From Planctomycetota bacterium (GTDB taxonomy: Bacteria; Planctomycetota; Phycisphaerae; UBA1845; UTPLA1), in contig JACRIM010000014.1 of assembly GCA_016235815.1 (NCBI GenBank), forward strand, positions 1-64,000: 64,000 bases of DNA, in the 5' to 3' direction. Of the stretch, positions 49,054 through 57,993 are shown in pieces. The position numbers were made by a program, and so were the translations under genes. The notes under the pieces are model-generated. The model was not told the origin of the DNA. It saw nothing but the letters and a program-made list of their open reading frames with translations, and ran no database searches. How positions within the stretch are numbered: the first letter of the stretch is position 1; each line of letters begins with the position of its first letter.

Positions 49054-51258
49054 ATGACTACGCGGGTCTCCACGTCTTCCGTTTCCCTTTCCACCATCGT
49101 TGCCGAAGTCGAACGCTTTTGGGGCTATCGCACCCTGCGGCCTCTGCAGGAGGAAGCGATTCGCGCCGGGCTGGAGCAGCGCGATTCGCTCGTGGTCATG
49201 CCCACCGGCGGAGGCAAGTCGCTTTGTTATCAGGTGCCGCCTCTAATCAGCGACCATTTCGGCATCGTGGTGTCGCCGTTGATCTCGCTGATGAAGGATC
49301 AGGTCGACGGTCTGCGCGAGTGTGGCTACCCGGCGGCGGCGATCTACAGCGGACTGACGGGCGTGCAGGTGCGCAAGATCACGACTCAGGCCGAAGCGGG
49401 CGAACTCAAGTTGCTCTTTGTCGCCCCCGAACGGCTCATGACTGAATCGTTTCAGCGGTGGCTCGATGATTTGAACGTCCACTCCTTTGCGATTGACGAA
49501 GCACACTGCATTAGCCAGTGGGGGCACGACTTCCGTCCTGAATATCGCCAGCTTGCCATGCTCAAACGGCGTTTTCGCAACGCCAGTGTTCACGCCTTCA
49601 CTGCCACGGCCACACCGCGCGTGCGCGAGGACATCGTCGCGCAGCTGGGTCTTGTGGAACCGCACGTTCTCGTCGGCATCTTCGACCGGCCGAATCTGGT
49701 TTATCGCGTCATCCCGCGCGTGGATGTTCATGGGCAGATCCTCGATGTCGTGCGCCGCCACCCGAGGCAGGCGGTCATTGTCTATTGCATCAGCCGCAGG
49801 GACACTGAAACGACGGCCGAGTTTCTCAAGGCGAGCGGCATCAAGGCGGCGGCCTATCACGCGGGACTGACGCCCGAGGAACGGCGCACGACACAGGAGG
49901 CGTTTTCCGAGGAGCGGCTCGATGTCGTCGTCGCAACGGTCGCCTTTGGCATGGGCATTGATCGCAGCGATGTGCGGTGTGTGATTCACGCGGCCATGCC
50001 CAAGAGCGTGGAGCATTATCAGCAGGAGACAGGCCGGGCGGGGCGCGATGGGCTGGAAGCCGAGTGCGTGCTTTTCTATTCGGGCGGCGATCGCATTCGG
50101 TGGGAATCGCTGATCGAGAAGAGTGCGGAGGAGGCATACGAGCCGGAGGCGGTGATCGCCGCGGCAAAGGAACTGCTCGGACACATGCAGCGATTCTGCA
50201 ATTCGCCGAATTGTCGGCATCGTGTGTTGTCGGAGTATTTCGGTCAGGCGTACGAGCGGGAGAATTGCGAGGCGTGTGACACTTGTTTGGACGAGACCGA
50301 CGTGCTGCCTGAGTCGACGCTGATGGCAAAGAAGATTCTCTCGTGTGTCGCGCGCGTGGGGGAACGGTTCGGCGGCGGGCACGTGGCGGATGTACTGCTC
50401 GGTGCGAATACCGAGATGGTTCGGACGTGCCGGCATGAAACGCTCAGCACGTATGGGCTTCTGAAGGGGGAAAATCGCAAGAGCCTGATGAGTTTGATCT
50501 CGCAGCTCGTCGATCAGGGGCTGCTTGATCGGTCGCCGGGGGATCGGCCGGTGTTGAAACTGAACGATGCGAGTTGGCGGGTCATGCGCGGGCAAGCGGA
50601 CGTGAAATTGATTCGACCGGCGGGCGTGAAGAAGACGCGCGTTGATGCGGAGTCGTGGGAAGGCGTGGACATGGGGCTGTTCGAGGAGTTGCGAGGTCTG
50701 CGGCATGAGTTGGCGACTCAGCGGAAGGTGCCCGCGTTTGTGATCTTCGGCGATGCGACGCTGCGCGGCATGGCGCGCGTGAGGCCCGGCACGGTTGATG
50801 CGCTGGCGTCGATCTCGGGCGTGGGGGAGAAGAAGCTGGCCGAGTTTTCAGGGACGTTTCTTTCGCGGATTCGGTCGTATTGCGAGCGGCATTCATTAAG
50901 GATGAATGATGCGGAATCGGCGCAGGTTGTTGAGCCGGAGTCGACGGCGCAAATGACGAAGAGTCATGCGCCGGCGTTCGCATTGTTTGCAAAGGGGGCG
51001 TCGATTGAGGATGTGATGGCCAGGCTGGGGCGGGCGCGGAGTACGGTGAACGGGTATCTGGCGGATTACATCGAGCAGGCGCGACCGAGTTCGATTGAGC
51101 CATGGGTGGATGCACGGACGTACGCGCGAATCCTGGACGTGATGTCGGGTTGGGACGGTGTGCGATTAAGGCCGCTCTTCGATGCCCTGGATGGCAAGAT
51201 CGGCTTCGAGGTGATCCGATTGGTCGTGGCGCATCAACGGGCGCTGGCGACTGTTTGA
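49054..51258 (+). CDS. recQ: RecQ-family DNA helicase
   Basis: RecQ unwinds DNA 3' to 5' in recombination and repair. The 734-residue protein has Walker A PTGGGKS (50-56), DEAH (148-151), the second RecA domain with the motif VI region QETGRAGRDG (about 325-334), the zinc-binding cysteines in FCNSPNC and CEACDTC (about 385-416), a winged-helix RQC domain and an HRDC domain (about 545-610). A C-terminal helix-turn-helix-like tail (about 640-734, with IEDVMARLGRARSTV) is also found in some bacterial RecQ proteins. Length fits this longer class. Confidence 0.95.
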   Translation: MTTRVSTSSVSLSTIVAEVERFWGYRTLRPLQEEAIRAGLEQRDSLVVMPTGGGKSLCYQVPPLISDHFGIVVSPLISLMKDQVDGLRECGYPAAAIYSGLTGVQVRKITTQAEAGELKLLFVAPERLMTESFQRWLDDLNVHSFAIDEAHCISQWGHDFRPEYRQLAMLKRRFRNASVHAFTATATPRVREDIVAQLGLVEPHVLVGIFDRPNLVYRVIPRVDVHGQILDVVRRHPRQAVIVYCISRRDTETTAEFLKASGIKAAAYHAGLTPEERRTTQEAFSEERLDVVVATVAFGMGIDRSDVRCVIHAAMPKSVEHYQQETGRAGRDGLEAECVLFYSGGDRIRWESLIEKSAEEAYEPEAVIAAAKELLGHMQRFCNSPNCRHRVLSEYFGQAYERENCEACDTCLDETDVLPESTLMAKKILSCVARVGERFGGGHVADVLLGANTEMVRTCRHETLSTYGLLKGENRKSLMSLISQLVDQGLLDRSPGDRPVLKLNDASWRVMRGQADVKLIRPAGVKKTRVDAESWEGVDMGLFEELRGLRHELATQRKVPAFVIFGDATLRGMARVRPGTVDALASISGVGEKKLAEFSGTFLSRIRSYCERHSLRMNDAESAQVVEPESTAQMTKSHAPAFALFAKGASIEDVMARLGRARSTVNGYLADYIEQARPSSIEPWVDARTYARILDVMSGWDGVRLRPLFDALDGKIGFEVIRLVVAHQRALATV

Positions 51259-51405
51259 GCGGAATCGGAATGCTGAAAACTGCGAGAGACAACGGGTCGG
51301 GGCATTCACCACCTACTCGTCGTTGTTAGAGCACGATGAATGATGTTTCTTGCAGCCGCTTGCGGGATCGTCTGGAGCATCGAGATCGTCAAGCCTCTCG
51401 AACGC

Positions 51406-53286
51406 CTACCTGCCGCGTCGGCCGCCGCCACGACCTGCACTGTCGCCGCTCCGATTCCCGCTGCTTCGCATGCCCCCGGATGAACTGCCTGCCGGTGAGC
51501 GCATCGACATCCCACCCGAGCGGGATTCCATTCGAGGACTGGACGAGCTTGATCCGCCGCCGCGAAAGGCACTGCCGCCGGACGATCGCCCGCCTCCGGA
51601 AAATCCAGGCATACGGCCGGCGTCGCGCGACCCACTGCTGCCAAAGCTCCGCGAGGGAGAATCGCCGCCGCTGTAACCACGTTGCGGAGATCCGCGAAAG
51701 AAGTCCCGTCCTCCGCCGGTCGAACTGCTGTCAAATGCGCGCGGCGTGCCGCGGGCGCCACTTGACCGGCTTCCGCCAAACGAGTTGTCTGAATTGCGGC
51801 CTTCCTGATTGGGTCTGACACCGCTGTGCAGTCCGCTTCTGCCGCCATCACGATCGGCCCGGTCTCTATTCAAGAGATCGCCTCGGTTGTCGCCACCCGA
51901 GGAGCGACCTGCTCCACGCGAATCACTTGGCCTGCCATCGCGCGGACTGCGGCCGAATCCACTGAATGGGTCACGCTTGCCCGTTTCGTTTCCAAGAGCG
52001 TTTTGTGAACTACCACCCGGCCGGCCTGAGGGTCCATTGCCTAAATTGTTTTTGTTGTCGGACGCGGCCCGATTGCGTAGTCCGCCGCCGAACTCAGCAT
52101 TGCCCGGGTTATTCCGCGTACTATTCTTTGTGTCACCGGCCAATCCGCCGCGATCGGCTCCGCTCGATCGAGGGCTTGCGAGTCCGTCATTGCGCTCACC
52201 CGCGCGCGTGCCATTTCCAAATCCGGTACTTGTGCCGCCGCGACCCAGCCCTGCTCGTGGACCATTTCCAAAACCTTCACCACCGCGTCGGCTGTTTCCA
52301 ATGCCTTCGCGCGATCCACCCTGACGATTGGCAAACCCGCCGGCTGATCTGTTGGCGAACCCACCACGCAGACTGCTAAAACCCCGGCCTCCTCGGAAGG
52401 CACTGGCTCCGCCACGAAACCGTGGGAGCGAAGAACCAAATCGACGATGCCATGCGCCACCCCATCCGCCGTGACCATAGTACACACCACAGAACCCGCG
52501 CCCGCCGAGATAGCCGCCGCGATAGTAACCGCCATGCCACAAAGGCCATGGACGGTACGACAGACAACGGCCGCCCCAATTGAAGCCCAGGTTCAGCCAC
52601 GAGCCGGTGCTATAGCCGACACCGAACGAGATGGAAGAGAAATAGCCGCCAATCGGTGGCTCAACCCAGCCGTAAACTACTTCAGGAACGTACTGCGGCA
52701 CGTAAATGATCTGCGGATCGGCCGGGAGGATTCCGACAAACGCCTCTTCGGTGTAAACCTCTTGTTGAGGCGAGCTTTGAAGCGCCCCGTTCGATATGGC
52801 CTGAGTGCGAAGACGTTGGACAGCGTCCATGACGTCCTGCTGTTGATTCAAGAACGCGGCACCGAGCGCGTTGGTCCAATCGAGTTCGGCATCCATCATC
52901 TTTAAGGTATCAGGAAACCTCGCGAGCGCCTGGACGCTTGGGTCCAATCCCATTTGATCCAACTGCGACAGATCGGTTGACGAATTCAAGAGGCGGACCG
53001 CCTGAACGATGTCCATAGGATAGGTCGCGGCCGCAAGGACTTGCGCCAGCAGTGGATCTGGATAGAGCGCGATCGGTCCCAGCAGCTCATCGAGTTGTTG
53101 AGGAGAGAGGGGAGTAGCACTCTGTCCGGCTCCCGCCGCCGTTGACCTGTTGCCGGGATCGACCTCTGCTCGGGCGACCTGCAGTTGTTCCGAGTCCTGG
53201 GCGTGTAGATTGGTCGATACCGTCAGAGCCAGGGCGGCCATTAACAACCAGCGTGGTCGGAAATCTCGGATAAAATAGGTGGTCAT
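51406..53286 (-). CDS. DUF3300 exported protein with long Gly/Ser/Arg-rich tail
   Basis: The 626-residue protein has a signal peptide (about 1-29) and a DUF3300 domain (about 60-250): LSPQQLDELLGPIALYPDPL is the family hallmark and YVPQYVPEVVYGWVEP follows. The rest (about 270-626) is low-complexity Gly, Ser, Arg and Asn, ending in a Gly-Arg run, and is probably disordered. GGGGGAG precedes the start at 53286 by about 7 bases. DUF3300 proteins are predicted to be secreted or cell-envelope proteins of unknown role. Confidence 0.85.
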   Translation of the reverse strand: MTTYFIRDFRPRWLLMAALALTVSTNLHAQDSEQLQVARAEVDPGNRSTAAGAGQSATPLSPQQLDELLGPIALYPDPLLAQVLAAATYPMDIVQAVRLLNSSTDLSQLDQMGLDPSVQALARFPDTLKMMDAELDWTNALGAAFLNQQQDVMDAVQRLRTQAISNGALQSSPQQEVYTEEAFVGILPADPQIIYVPQYVPEVVYGWVEPPIGGYFSSISFGVGYSTGSWLNLGFNWGGRCLSYRPWPLWHGGYYRGGYLGGRGFCGVYYGHGGWGGAWHRRFGSSLPRFRGGASAFRGGRGFSSLRGGFANRSAGGFANRQGGSREGIGNSRRGGEGFGNGPRAGLGRGGTSTGFGNGTRAGERNDGLASPRSSGADRGGLAGDTKNSTRNNPGNAEFGGGLRNRAASDNKNNLGNGPSGRPGGSSQNALGNETGKRDPFSGFGRSPRDGRPSDSRGAGRSSGGDNRGDLLNRDRADRDGGRSGLHSGVRPNQEGRNSDNSFGGSRSSGARGTPRAFDSSSTGGGRDFFRGSPQRGYSGGDSPSRSFGSSGSRDAGRMPGFSGGGRSSGGSAFRGGGSSSSSPRMESRSGGMSMRSPAGSSSGGMRSSGNRSGDSAGRGGGRRGR

Positions 53287-53578
53287 GGGAGTGCTCCCCC
53301 TGAAGGATTCGTGCGATGGCGACCTGACTGCGGTTACCGCTGCAACCGACCCGTTGCCATTCTCACAGATGTTCCTACTTGAATAGTAGACACCAAAGGG
53401 AGCCGGCTCGATAGCGAGAAGTCGGAGCATAGCGATTTCCCGCCTGCGAGCCGCCGCTGCCTTGTTTTTTGGATTATGGACCGCAGCCGATCGAATGCGC
53501 GTTGGGCCTCCGCAGGAGTGCCTGCCGGTTGGTCCTGCATCCAATCATCCCGAGTCGTATACGACATGCCCCGTCTGA

Positions 53579-55213
53579 TTAGGGATGGTCGCAGCGTCGG
53601 CGCGTCGGGCGCATCCGGCGGAACATCAAGATCGCTCCGGGCATCAGACCGACGGTTCCCATGCCGCAGGCCGAGCCTTGCTGGCCGCAGGCGGGTATCA
53701 GTTGGCCGCCGGGTGCATCTGCGCAGACGTCGCCCACACCGTTGCCGTCGGTGTCGATCTGATCCGCGTTCGCCGTGGCCGGGCAGTTGTCCACACAGTC
53801 GGGAAGACCGTCCGAATCGGTGTCGGTAACAGAATCGACGATGCCGCATCCGCATGTGCCGGGGGCTGACTTGGTGGGATCGTGGGGGCAGCCATCGTTG
53901 ACGTCGGCCACGCCGTCGCCGTCGTCGTCGCAGGCGAGCGCAAAGGCATAGGCCGAGCCGGCGTCGCTCCCGCTTGTGTTGTCGTCGGCCCTCGCTCCAA
54001 CCACGGCTGTATCGCCCGACAGTGCCACCGAAACGCCGAAGATATCACCGGCCGCCGCGTCGGAGGCGATGAGCTTGGAGTGTTGGGTCCACACCACGCC
54101 TGAGCGGATAAACACGAATGCTGCGCCCGCGTCGGCGCCGCCAACGTTGTCGTCCTGCCACGCCCCTATCAGCGCCGTGTCGCCGGAAAGTGCGACCGAA
54201 AAGCCGAAATTGTCAGCCGCTGCCGCGTCGGATGCGATTAACCTGGCTTGCTGAGTCCACGTCACGCCGGAACGAGTGAAAACGTATGCCGATCCGGCGT
54301 CGGCCTCGCCGGGGTGGTCATCGCCATTCGCTCCGACCAGTGCCGTGTCACCAGAGATTGAAACCGAGACGCCGAACTGGTCACTCGTTGCTGCATCGGA
54401 GGCCGTTAGCTTGGTCTGCTCGGTCCAAGTGGTTCCGGAGCGGACGAAGACATAAGCGGAGCCGGCGTTGGCACCGCCCGCATTGTCGTCGGCGGTTGCC
54501 CCGACCACTGCAGTGTCGCCCGACAGTGCGACCGATGAACCGAACAGGTCGGACGCTGCTGCGTCGGATGCAATGAGTTTGGTTTGCTGGGTCCAGACTG
54601 TGCCGGTGCGCACGAAGACGTAGGCGGAGCCTGCTTCACTTCCGCCCGCGTTGTCCTCGAAAGTTGCGCCGACCAGTGCCGTGTCGCCCGACAGCGCGAC
54701 CGCGGCGCCGAAGAGGTCGGCGACCGCCGCGTCGGAGGCGATCAGCTTTGCCTGCTGGGACCAGGTGGTGCCGGAGCGGACGAAGACATAAGCCGAACCG
54801 GCGCTGGCACCGCCCGCGTGGGTGTCAGACTGTGCTCCAACCACTACGGTGTCGCCCATTACGGCGACTGCGTAGCCGAATTTGTCACCCGCCGCCGCGT
54901 CCAAGGCGTTGAGCTTGGCCTGTTCGGACCAGGAGTCGCCAGCTCGGACAAAGACATAGACCGATCCCGAGTCGATTCCACCTGCGTGGTCGTCGACGTC
55001 CGCGCCGACCACTGCTGTGTCGCCCGAGATCGCGATCGAATAGCCGAAGAGGTCATTCGGTGCCCCGTCGGAGGCGATGAGTCTTGCCAATTGTTGCGGA
55101 TCGCATTGACCCTGCGCCGGCCTCGACATGGCCGCGAATACCACCAGCGTGCATGTTGTCGCAGCGCCCATGCGCAGCAACTTCCGATCCGACCAAGGGC
55201 GGAACTGGTTCAT
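53579..55213 (-). CDS. Secreted FG-GAP repeat protein with calcium-binding tail and C-terminal sorting-type signal
   Basis: The 544-residue protein has a signal peptide (about 1-36), seven FG-GAP (integrin-alpha-like) repeats of about 62 residues each containing xDxFG, SGDTAxVGA and GSAYVFxR, then a thrombospondin-type-3-like Asp-rich part (about 425-510: DDDGDGVADVND). The end has a Cys-Gly pair, a hydrophobic run and an Arg-rich tail, as in the M4 protease at 58-61.5 kb. The seven repeats also appear as a DNA tandem repeat of about 186-189 bases. It is probably a surface adhesion protein with a beta-propeller. Confidence 0.85.
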   Translation of the reverse strand: MNQFRPWSDRKLLRMGAATTCTLVVFAAMSRPAQGQCDPQQLARLIASDGAPNDLFGYSIAISGDTAVVGADVDDHAGGIDSGSVYVFVRAGDSWSEQAKLNALDAAAGDKFGYAVAVMGDTVVVGAQSDTHAGGASAGSAYVFVRSGTTWSQQAKLIASDAAVADLFGAAVALSGDTALVGATFEDNAGGSEAGSAYVFVRTGTVWTQQTKLIASDAAASDLFGSSVALSGDTAVVGATADDNAGGANAGSAYVFVRSGTTWTEQTKLTASDAATSDQFGVSVSISGDTALVGANGDDHPGEADAGSAYVFTRSGVTWTQQARLIASDAAAADNFGFSVALSGDTALIGAWQDDNVGGADAGAAFVFIRSGVVWTQHSKLIASDAAAGDIFGVSVALSGDTAVVGARADDNTSGSDAGSAYAFALACDDDGDGVADVNDGCPHDPTKSAPGTCGCGIVDSVTDTDSDGLPDCVDNCPATANADQIDTDGNGVGDVCADAPGGQLIPACGQQGSACGMGTVGLMPGAILMFRRMRPTRRRCDHP

Positions 55214-55561
55214 CGTTCGTCTTTCTTTTTTTGCGGATCGTCGACAGGCCCGAATTGATCCGAGGACCTCGTCGTATATGGGAGGTGTTGCCTCAATTGT
55301 AGCGCGCAGTCATTGCACAGGCATGATTCCGGTGGTTATTGGAAGGAGTGGATATTGAAGATTGGCCTCCACGAAGGCGTCCACAGCGGTTTCCTTCGCA
55401 TTTCGAACGTTGTCGTTGGCATTCAAGGTTTGAAAAGGCGTGAGCGCGGGGGCGGGGGTTCGTTGGTATAACCCTAGTTGCGAGCAAGTCCTTTCTGTCC
55501 CGTCGGTTCCGATGTTGTTGCCCGCATTGGCTCGCTGCGCGCACGGGTTGTGGGAAACTCT
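55214..55561. other. Intergenic region between divergent genes
   Basis: This 348-base region separates the FG-GAP gene from the ABC transporter. A minus-strand frame from within the ABC gene crosses it but has no ribosome site or local start. No clear hairpin or repeat is found, apart from a T-run near 55216-55229. Confidence 0.3.
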
Positions 55562-56473
55562 ATGTCCGCTGTTGAGATTCAGGGCGTTACCAAGACCTTC
55601 GGGACGAAGGTGGCGGTTCATGATCTATCGCTGGTCGTCCCGGGCGGGTCGGTCTATGGCTTCATCGGGCCCAACGGTTCCGGCAAGAGCACGACCATCC
55701 GCATGATCATGCGCATCTTCCACCCCGACCGCGGCCAGATTCGCGTGCTCGGCGAGGATGCCACGATGGGCGACGCGGCCAACGACCGCATCGGCTATCT
55801 GCCGGAGGAGCGCGGGCTGTATCGCAAGATGTTCATCGGCGAGTTGCTGGAGTTCTGCGCGAGCCTCAAGGGCGCGACCAATGTGAAAGCCGACATCCGC
55901 CGATGGCTGGAGCGACTCGACCTCGCGGGTTACGAGAAAAAGCGATTCGAAGCGCTCAGCAAAGGCATGGGCCAGAAGGTTCAGTTCATCGCGTCGATCC
56001 TGCATCGGCCGGAGTTGCTGATTCTCGATGAGCCGTTCAGCGGCCTCGACCCGGTGAACATGGAAGTTCTCAAGGATGCAATTCTGGAAGTGAAGCAACA
56101 AGGCTCGACGATTCTTTTTTCCACGCACGACATGGATGTGGCCGAAAAGATGTGCGACTTTATCTTCATGATCTACAATGGGCGCAAGGTGCTCGACGGG
56201 ACGCTTGATTCGATTCAAAACGACTACGGCAGCGACACGCTTCGCATTCGCACGGCCGGCAACGGCGTGGCCTATGACCGGCTGCCGGGGGTTGAGCGTG
56301 TGAATGATTATGGACGATTTCAGGAATTGCGAATGACGCGCGGGGCCGACTCACAGGCGATTCTTCGCGAGATCATCAGCAAAACCAAGGTGGAGCATTT
56401 CGAAGTCGCGCGGCCGAGCCTGCGCGACATTTTCGTGCGGATCGCGGGGCCGCAGGAGGCGACCCATGAGTAA
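55562..56473 (+). CDS. ABC-2 type exporter ATPase
   Basis: The 303-residue ATPase has Walker A GPNGSGKST (about 38-46), the signature LSKGMGQKVQ (about 133-142), Walker B LLILDEPFSGLDP (about 154-166) and the switch His in FSTHD. The start at 55562 (MSAVEIQGVTKTF) is the family's usual beginning; the upstream extension has no support. Its 3' end overlaps the permease gene by 8 bases. NatA-like sodium exporters and many antibiotic or lipid exporters look like this, so the substrate is open. Confidence 0.92.
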   Translation: MSAVEIQGVTKTFGTKVAVHDLSLVVPGGSVYGFIGPNGSGKSTTIRMIMRIFHPDRGQIRVLGEDATMGDAANDRIGYLPEERGLYRKMFIGELLEFCASLKGATNVKADIRRWLERLDLAGYEKKRFEALSKGMGQKVQFIASILHRPELLILDEPFSGLDPVNMEVLKDAILEVKQQGSTILFSTHDMDVAEKMCDFIFMIYNGRKVLDGTLDSIQNDYGSDTLRIRTAGNGVAYDRLPGVERVNDYGRFQELRMTRGADSQAILREIISKTKVEHFEVARPSLRDIFVRIAGPQEATHE

Positions 56474-57776
56474 AATCTTTTACATCGCCAAACGCGAGTA
56501 TCGCGCCACGGTCCGAACCCGGGCGTTTCTGGTCTCGCTCATCCTGATGCCGATTTTCATGGCCGGTGGCGGCTTGGCCCAGAAGTTTCTTGAGGGCCGC
56601 GTCGATCTCGAAACGCAGCGCATGGTGGTCGTAGACCCGACCGGGAAAATCCTGCCGGCGCTGGTCACGGACGCCGAGCGTCGAAATAAAGAGGACATTT
56701 TCGACTCGTCGACCGGCCGCCAGGTTGATCCGAAGTTCATCATTGAGGCAGGCCCGAGCGACGTGCTGACCGATGAGCAGCGACTGGACCTGTCCGACCA
56801 GGTACGCCAGCGCCGAATCTTCGCATTCGTTGAAATCAACAGCGACATCTTCAAGGCGGATCGAGCCAATCCCCATGCGATCGACGCGAGTTTTTATTCT
56901 GAAAGCGCCGTTTCCAACGACCTCAATCGCTGGTTCACCGGTGTCCTCAACCGAACGGTTCAGGCTGAAAAACTAAGGGCCGCCGGCCTCGACCCCGTCG
57001 TGGTGAACAAGGCCGTCGCTCGCGTCAACATCGATGTCTTTGGGCTGTACGCGCGCGGAAGAAATGGCGAAATCCGAAAGGCCGACGAAGTGAGTCGCAA
57101 GGCCGCCATCTTTGTTCCGATGGGCGTGATGATGCTGATGTTCATGTCGCTCATGATGTCCCAGGCCATGTTGCAGAATGTCCTGGAGGAAAAGCAACAG
57201 AAGATTACCGAAGTTCTGCTCGGTTCGGTGCGCCCGTTCGAGTTGATGATGGGCAAACTAGTCGGCAACGTCGGCGTCTCGGTGACCATGGTCGCGCTGT
57301 GGCTGTCGGGCGGATTCTACATGCTCCATCGCGCCGGGTATGGCGACTTGCTGCGCAATGAACTTATTGTGTGGTTCCTTGCCTATCAGATCATCGGCGT
57401 TTTGATCTACGGCTCGATCTTCGTCGCCATCGGTGCCTTGTGCAACGAGCTGCGCGAGGCTCAGAATTATCTGATGCCCGTCATGTTGATCCTTGTGCTG
57501 CCGATGATGGTGTGGTTCAAAGTGTTGGAGGAACCGATGAGCAACTTCGCCACCGGCCTCTCGTTGTTTCCGCCGTGCACGCCCATGCTGATGATTCTGC
57601 GAATGTCGGCGACCGCCGCCGTGCCCATCTGGCAGCCCATCGCCGGAATTGCCGGCACGCTGGCCATGACGGTGGCCTGCGTGTGGGTCGCGGGACGCAT
57701 CTTCCGCGTCGGCCTGCTGATGCAGGGCAAGCCGCCGAAACTAACCGACCTGATGCGGTTTGCGATCAAAGGCTGA
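56466..57776 (+). CDS. ABC-2 type exporter permease (NatB-like)
   Basis: The 436-residue permease has one N-terminal membrane helix (about 20-38), a large extracytoplasmic domain (about 40-215) and five or six C-terminal helices (about 220-425) with the ABC-2 motif VLEEKQQKITEVLLGSVRPFELMMGK. This is the layout of NatB and other ABC-2 exporters. The start lies within the ATPase gene, so the pair is translationally coupled. Confidence 0.92.
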   Translation: MSKIFYIAKREYRATVRTRAFLVSLILMPIFMAGGGLAQKFLEGRVDLETQRMVVVDPTGKILPALVTDAERRNKEDIFDSSTGRQVDPKFIIEAGPSDVLTDEQRLDLSDQVRQRRIFAFVEINSDIFKADRANPHAIDASFYSESAVSNDLNRWFTGVLNRTVQAEKLRAAGLDPVVVNKAVARVNIDVFGLYARGRNGEIRKADEVSRKAAIFVPMGVMMLMFMSLMMSQAMLQNVLEEKQQKITEVLLGSVRPFELMMGKLVGNVGVSVTMVALWLSGGFYMLHRAGYGDLLRNELIVWFLAYQIIGVLIYGSIFVAIGALCNELREAQNYLMPVMLILVLPMMVWFKVLEEPMSNFATGLSLFPPCTPMLMILRMSATAAVPIWQPIAGIAGTLAMTVACVWVAGRIFRVGLLMQGKPPKLTDLMRFAIKG

Positions 57777-57993
57777 GGCCCGGCGACTGGGCATCACGTT
57801 TTTGGACCACGCCGGGGATGCCCGGGCGTTGTATGGGCCGGCCAATTGTGGTAAATTCATGTCTGAAGGGCCGTTTCTGACCCGGACTCGCGTCCGGAGT
57901 TCGACGGCCCGGTTGCGGCCCAGGAGGCCTCGCCTCGCCCGAGGGAGAAAACGCAACGGTAACGATTGCAAACCAGTAGTGGTGGGTTCTCAC

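Noticed and set aside
49243-50706. Minus-strand frame of 487 codons
   Set aside because: It is antisense to recQ, with a His/Arg-rich composition typical of shadows.
55310-55621. Minus-strand 103-codon frame ahead of the ABC transporter
   Set aside because: Its start lies inside the ATPase gene, with no ribosome site and no motif.
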